A stretch of DNA of 32,086 nucleotides from Holosporales bacterium (GTDB lineage: Bacteria; Pseudomonadota; Alphaproteobacteria; BNTO01), in assembly GCA_031258095.1 (NCBI GenBank), contig JAIRNK010000006.1, forward strand, positions 1 through 32,086, in the 5' to 3' direction. The position numbers were made by a program, and so were the translations under genes. Positions within the stretch are counted from its first letter, which is position 1; each line of letters starts with the position of its first letter. This document shows, in pieces, positions 28,257 to 32,086 of this stretch. The notes below the pieces were generated by a model that saw only the letters and a list, made by a program, of their open reading frames with translations, was not told the DNA's origin and did no database searches.

Positions 28257-28350
28257 ATACTGGGCTCCCGACTGACGCTCCGGGGAACAAAGGTTAATGT
28301 TTCAACCTCTAGAACCCTCAGTAGAACCGGAACGTCAGCTTGAGTATGCA
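28257..28350 (+). repeat. Palindromic repeat copy H
   Basis: atactgggctcccgactgacgctccggggaacaaaggttaatgtttcaacctctagaaccctcagtagaaccggaacgtcagcttgagtatg. Confidence 0.8.
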
Positions 28351-28487
28351 CATTACTCGCTTCGGCACGGAGATCGCTTGGTGCTGGGGGGACACTTGGT
28401 CGTTGGAAAGGACGTTGTTGTCGGAACACGCGTTGAGCAAACGTTGGCGGAACTCTTGACGCAGGAGCAATATACCACTTTTGGGTG

Positions 28488-28517
28488 TTGCATTCTTACC
28501 TGTGCAAATGTTATAAA
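28488..28517 (+). promoter_or_regulatory. Candidate promoter for the 28564-30866 secreted-protein genes
   Basis: TTGCAT - 18 nt - TATAAA, about 45 nt upstream of ATG 28564. Confidence 0.4.
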
Positions 28518-28563
28518 GAAAATGTGACGTCGATTCTGACGAAAATGTGAACGGAGATGCAAT

Positions 28564-29262
28564 ATGAAAAAATTAAATGGATGCGCAATCGCCGCTGTGG
28601 TCGTATTCGCGCTTAACGAGCCGGGAAACTCCACAGGGAAGTACACGCTCTCTAATCCTATGCGGTACGCGAGATACACAGATCAAAAAGTAGAACTCAA
28701 GCAAGAAGACCTCAAAGCGAAGATACGGGCAGTGTCGGAGCCGCACGTGGACAACCCTGTCAGCCTCTCCTATTGTACGAGATTCATCGAGACCGGCTTG
28801 TGCGGGAGTCTCGAACCGGTGTACACTGTTTTTGGAAAGATGCGCCTCGGAACAGACAGAGTGTCGTACGGTGCAGCTTTGTCAAAATTGCGACAAAAGA
28901 TCACCGACCCGGCCCAGTATAGAGGTGTAGCTGACGGATATATCGGCAATGACGGCAAATTGAAGACCGCCAAGGAAGGAGACGCGATGATACAACAAGC
29001 GCTTGTGGGTCTACTCGCAGGAAATTCTTACCTTTATGCGGAATGCGGAATCGACGTACTTGGAACCGAGACAGTTGCACCCGGGAGAGCGGAAGGAGCA
29101 GCCGCGGCCGAACCAGGGGCCGGCATTGCGTTGGACGAAACAATCGTTACCAGGACAGCGTTGGACGATATCCGCGGAAAGCTCGTCGACCTGGAGGAAG
29201 ATGGGCTTGTTGAGGTCGTGGAACATATTAGAGTCCGCGCTTTCCCAGAGGCGGACGCCTGA
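28564..29262 (+). CDS. Putative exported protein of unknown function
   Basis: GGAG 8 nt upstream of ATG; MKKLNGCAIAAVVVFAL N-terminus; no recognised family. Confidence 0.65.
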   Translation: MKKLNGCAIAAVVVFALNEPGNSTGKYTLSNPMRYARYTDQKVELKQEDLKAKIRAVSEPHVDNPVSLSYCTRFIETGLCGSLEPVYTVFGKMRLGTDRVSYGAALSKLRQKITDPAQYRGVADGYIGNDGKLKTAKEGDAMIQQALVGLLAGNSYLYAECGIDVLGTETVAPGRAEGAAAAEPGAGIALDETIVTRTALDDIRGKLVDLEEDGLVEVVEHIRVRAFPEADA

Positions 29263-29444
29263 TATAAGAACAGAAAAAAAAGGTGAGGCGCGTGCAATAA
29301 CAAGCCCGCGAACGAAAACAAGAGAATGAGGCTCGAGCAGGGGATATTGAACATAATGCCCGGCAGAAGCCTCACTAAACGGGAGCGTTTGACCCATTAA
29401 GTTCTTTCGGCACCCTGAAAACTGTAAAAAGGAGAATGAGACAA

Positions 29445-30866
29445 ATGAAACAAAAGGCAACCGCGAAACGCGTCATGGCCGCCCTCTCCATGATGCTGAG
29501 CACGACCGGAATTGAGACGGGCCGGGCACAAGCGCGAGAGCTGACTAGTCTGATACGGGTGGAAGAAATGCGCGCTTTTTGCCAGCAAACGTTAAACAAA
29601 GACGGGTACAGGGAATTCCTCATGCAGCTCAGCGCGTATCGGAACGGCGAGAATTCGGGCGAGGACTTCGTCAGATTCTTACAACAACGGAGCGTTTTTG
29701 CCGATGACTGTCCGGACAAATCGAGACTGCAATGCGAACGGCTCGTTAGAATGTACACGCGAGTGTTCGATAATTTGAAGGATACCGTCTACGTCGGGAG
29801 GGGGTTCACGGCATCGATCTCCATCAAAGGCATTGCCGGCCTGCTGGATGATGCGGCACAACGGTTGGGAATGTGTCCAGTTTCAGGTATACGGCGATGG
29901 GAAGCGTTGATGAAAAACGGAGCCTTCGTCGCAGCATTGAACGACGCATACCAAGACGACAGCGCCGCGCTCCGAGACCATCAAGATGTTTTTGCACGCG
30001 CAATTCAGCGACACCTGACACCACCAGAAAAAATCAAAATCACGGTCGGAGAGGAAACATATGAAATCCCAGACGTGAGTAGTCGCCAATCTGCCAGAGA
30101 GGAATTGAAGCGGCGAGCGTCTTGGCTTACCGGCCTTTGCGCAAATCCAGAGGACTTTGAATCGGCGTTTACACAAATCGCCGCGAGAACGTCCAGCGTG
30201 GAGCTTAATGTTTTAGGTTATCTGTTTATTGACCAACTTATCGCCGCTGGAAAAGACTACAATATGACAGCGCTAGGGCAGAAAATGTTCCCTAATAGCG
30301 GCGAAGCTGTCAACACAGTTCTTGAAATTATACTTAGAGCGTGGTACCTTTACGGTGAAGTAGCCGAAACTGCAGAAGGCGACTGTGAGTTCATTCCAGA
30401 ACATGCTATTGGCCAAATGTGTCAAGCTATAGGCGCGTATTTCAATGAAACGGGCAGCCTTGAAGAAATATTGCAAGGCCTCGAGGCATACAGCGAAAGT
30501 CTGTGCGCGAGAGTGCATAGCCATTCCAATAAAACGGACGACGACCAAGGCTACGGTTTCAATAAAGCGACCCCTGCAATCCGAGCCAAAAGTAGGGCGC
30601 TTGCGCGCGCTTTAATGTGGGGAAGTAGACAGCACGGCGAAATTAAGGACAGCACTACTTTAAATCTCAACGCTCTGGGCGACGCGATCGCTGACGACGA
30701 CACAGTACTTCTCGTGTCGCCGCATTACGCACGCGGCGTACAAGCTGACGAGGAGATCGAGGAGGAAGAAGCCGCAGAAGAACCGGAGGCTGTCACAGCC
30801 GCGCCCGCGGAAGAGGCGCCCGCCGACGCAGCCGACGAAATTGTTGTGGGAGACGTTGAAGAATAG
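29445..30866 (+). CDS. Putative secreted protein of unknown function with acidic Ala/Glu-rich C-terminal tail (ORF track starts at 29436)
   Basis: AGGAG 10 nt upstream of ATG 29445; signal-like MKQKATAKRVMAALSMMLSTTGIETGRAQA; tail EEIEEEEAAEEPEAVTAAPAEEAPADAADE. Confidence 0.7.
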   Translation: MKQKATAKRVMAALSMMLSTTGIETGRAQARELTSLIRVEEMRAFCQQTLNKDGYREFLMQLSAYRNGENSGEDFVRFLQQRSVFADDCPDKSRLQCERLVRMYTRVFDNLKDTVYVGRGFTASISIKGIAGLLDDAAQRLGMCPVSGIRRWEALMKNGAFVAALNDAYQDDSAALRDHQDVFARAIQRHLTPPEKIKITVGEETYEIPDVSSRQSAREELKRRASWLTGLCANPEDFESAFTQIAARTSSVELNVLGYLFIDQLIAAGKDYNMTALGQKMFPNSGEAVNTVLEIILRAWYLYGEVAETAEGDCEFIPEHAIGQMCQAIGAYFNETGSLEEILQGLEAYSESLCARVHSHSNKTDDDQGYGFNKATPAIRAKSRALARALMWGSRQHGEIKDSTTLNLNALGDAIADDDTVLLVSPHYARGVQADEEIEEEEAAEEPEAVTAAPAEEAPADAADEIVVGDVEE

Positions 30867-31158
30867 GAGCAGGGACTCTGCCGTCTGTGTGAACGAAATA
30901 ATTAACTGAACTTCAATCCATGTCTGTAAAAGCACTCGCAACAGCGGGAGAGGTCTCTGTACAGATACGGGAGGGATGCTGACTGAATCTGCTTCTGTGC
31001 TAGCTAGACTGCTCGAGCGCAGAGAAAGAATGAGACGACACTTTGTTGTGATGTCGCGTCACCGCCAACGGCGGTAGCAAAAGAGTTCCTTGAAAGAAAC
31101 ATTGCACGGATATGGCGCCTGTATGGTTCCTGCCCGTGCTTGCAGCCATTTGGTCGCG

Positions 31159-31659
31159 TTAGGACCTTATGCGCGCCGCGCGCAGAACGCCCATGACGGT
31201 GAGTTCCTTGTCCTCCAATGGGTTATTGCCCGTCAGCATTTAATAGTTTGAAAGGGTCTTCTTCAAAGTGAGAACATAAGCCAGGACCGCTATAATATCT
31301 TTTACATGGGATCCTCGGTCTCGATGGAGCAGACTTGGCGCAGCACGTCTTCTTCCGTCTAATACATGAATATACTCTTCAAGGGTGATCCTGTTGGAGA
31401 GGCTCCTCGATATATGATTTGCTAGTGAGTAAACACCTTCGATGCTATCTTACGGATAGCTTTATTTAAAGTCAGCTCGCCAGCGTCTGGAACACAACAG
31501 CTTAGCCTTTGCACCTAGGTTTCGTTCAGCGTGCAATAAAAGGAATGTAGGCTCATCGTGTCTGCCCTCTATATCAGCAATTGTGCGACACCAGTCAACA
31601 CGTTCCTCGTCTTGACAACAGTGAAGAAGCAATTCGGCCCGTAAGAGGTTGGCCCGCTC
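31159..31659 (-). pseudogene. Decayed coding sequence with in-frame stops, family unknown
   Basis: One minus-strand frame reads ERANLLRAELLLHCCQDEERVDWCRTIADIEGRHDEPTFLLLHAERNLGAKAKLLCSRRWRADFK*SYP*DSIEGVYSLANHISRSLSNRITLEEYIHVLDGRRRAAPSLLHRDRGSHVKDIIAVLAYVLTLKKTLSNY*MLTGNNPLEDKELTVMGVLRAARIRS*. Confidence 0.35.
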
Positions 31660-32086
31660 CTATACAATGCAATAAAAAATGTGCATATAACATATCTGCA
31701 TGTGTGGTTTTTGTGGGTGGGCGGCTCTGTCTTATATGAAGGCGCTCGCCGATGTGGCATTCTGACTCGTCATTGAACGGGATAAACGCCGGAAAACCTA
31801 CACAAGCATGTGCCGTCTTGTGAGAATCGCTTTTAACATAATCAGGGTTTATCGAAAAATATGGACCCGCGCAGTTCTGCCAAAGATATACAACGCTCCG
31901 CTCTACTAACGCGAATCATGGAACATCCGTTGACTAAAATTGCTAAAAAGGCTAAAGATTCTCAGTCACCCCATAACACCCAACGCATCTCAAAAACTCC
32001 CACAATTGGTGTACAAAACAAGTCCCAACAAATATACTGTTCATTGCTCTCAATCCTCGCTGAAGTAAAGATTTTTTAGACCGTCG

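Noticed and set aside
1766-28350. Dispersed repeats as a CRISPR array
   Set aside because: Repeats are ~95 bp, kilobases apart and in both orientations; no regular spacers or cas genes
28297-28527. 76-aa ORF starting inside repeat copy H
   Set aside because: No ribosome-binding site or recognisable family, and its frame through the repeat differs from the one used in priA
29327-29374. TGAGGCT/AGCCTCA inverted repeat between the two secreted-protein genes
   Set aside because: Only a 7-bp stem with a large loop and no U tract; too weak to call
1-32086. tRNA, rRNA or tmRNA genes
   Set aside because: No T-loop, anticodon or conserved rRNA/tmRNA signatures seen in intergenic regions by eye

Overview
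The window is a gene-dense bacterial chromosome segment. Its gene content suggests an alphaproteobacterium, possibly host-associated, but that is inference. Recognisable genes are rbfA-hslV, priA, plsY, engB-ruvB, a heparinase II/III-like gene, dedA, a long minus-strand series pgi-fabD-lon-tolQ-tolR-pnp, a separate tolA-like gene, map, and a plus-strand operon of substrate-binding protein, Cache-class III nucleotide cyclase and DAACS symporter. Interspersed are lineage-specific secreted proteins with no recognisable fold, an IS630-like transposase remnant and a decayed pseudogene region at the right end. The strongest unexplained signal is a family of about 8 dispersed ~95-bp palindromic repeats (consensus about TATAGGGGCTCCCGACTGACGCTCCGGGGAACAAATCCTGCTTTTACAAGGCTTTGAGCCCTCAAGAAACCCGGAACGTCAGATGGGATATGTATA). 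One copy is inserted in frame inside the zinc-binding region of priA. Another overlaps the ruvB start and appears to supply its Shine-Dalgarno sequence. Substitutions in the two arms co-vary between copies. The behaviour resembles Rickettsia palindromic elements, but I do not recognise this sequence as a named family. All calls come from reading the sequence; no searches were run.
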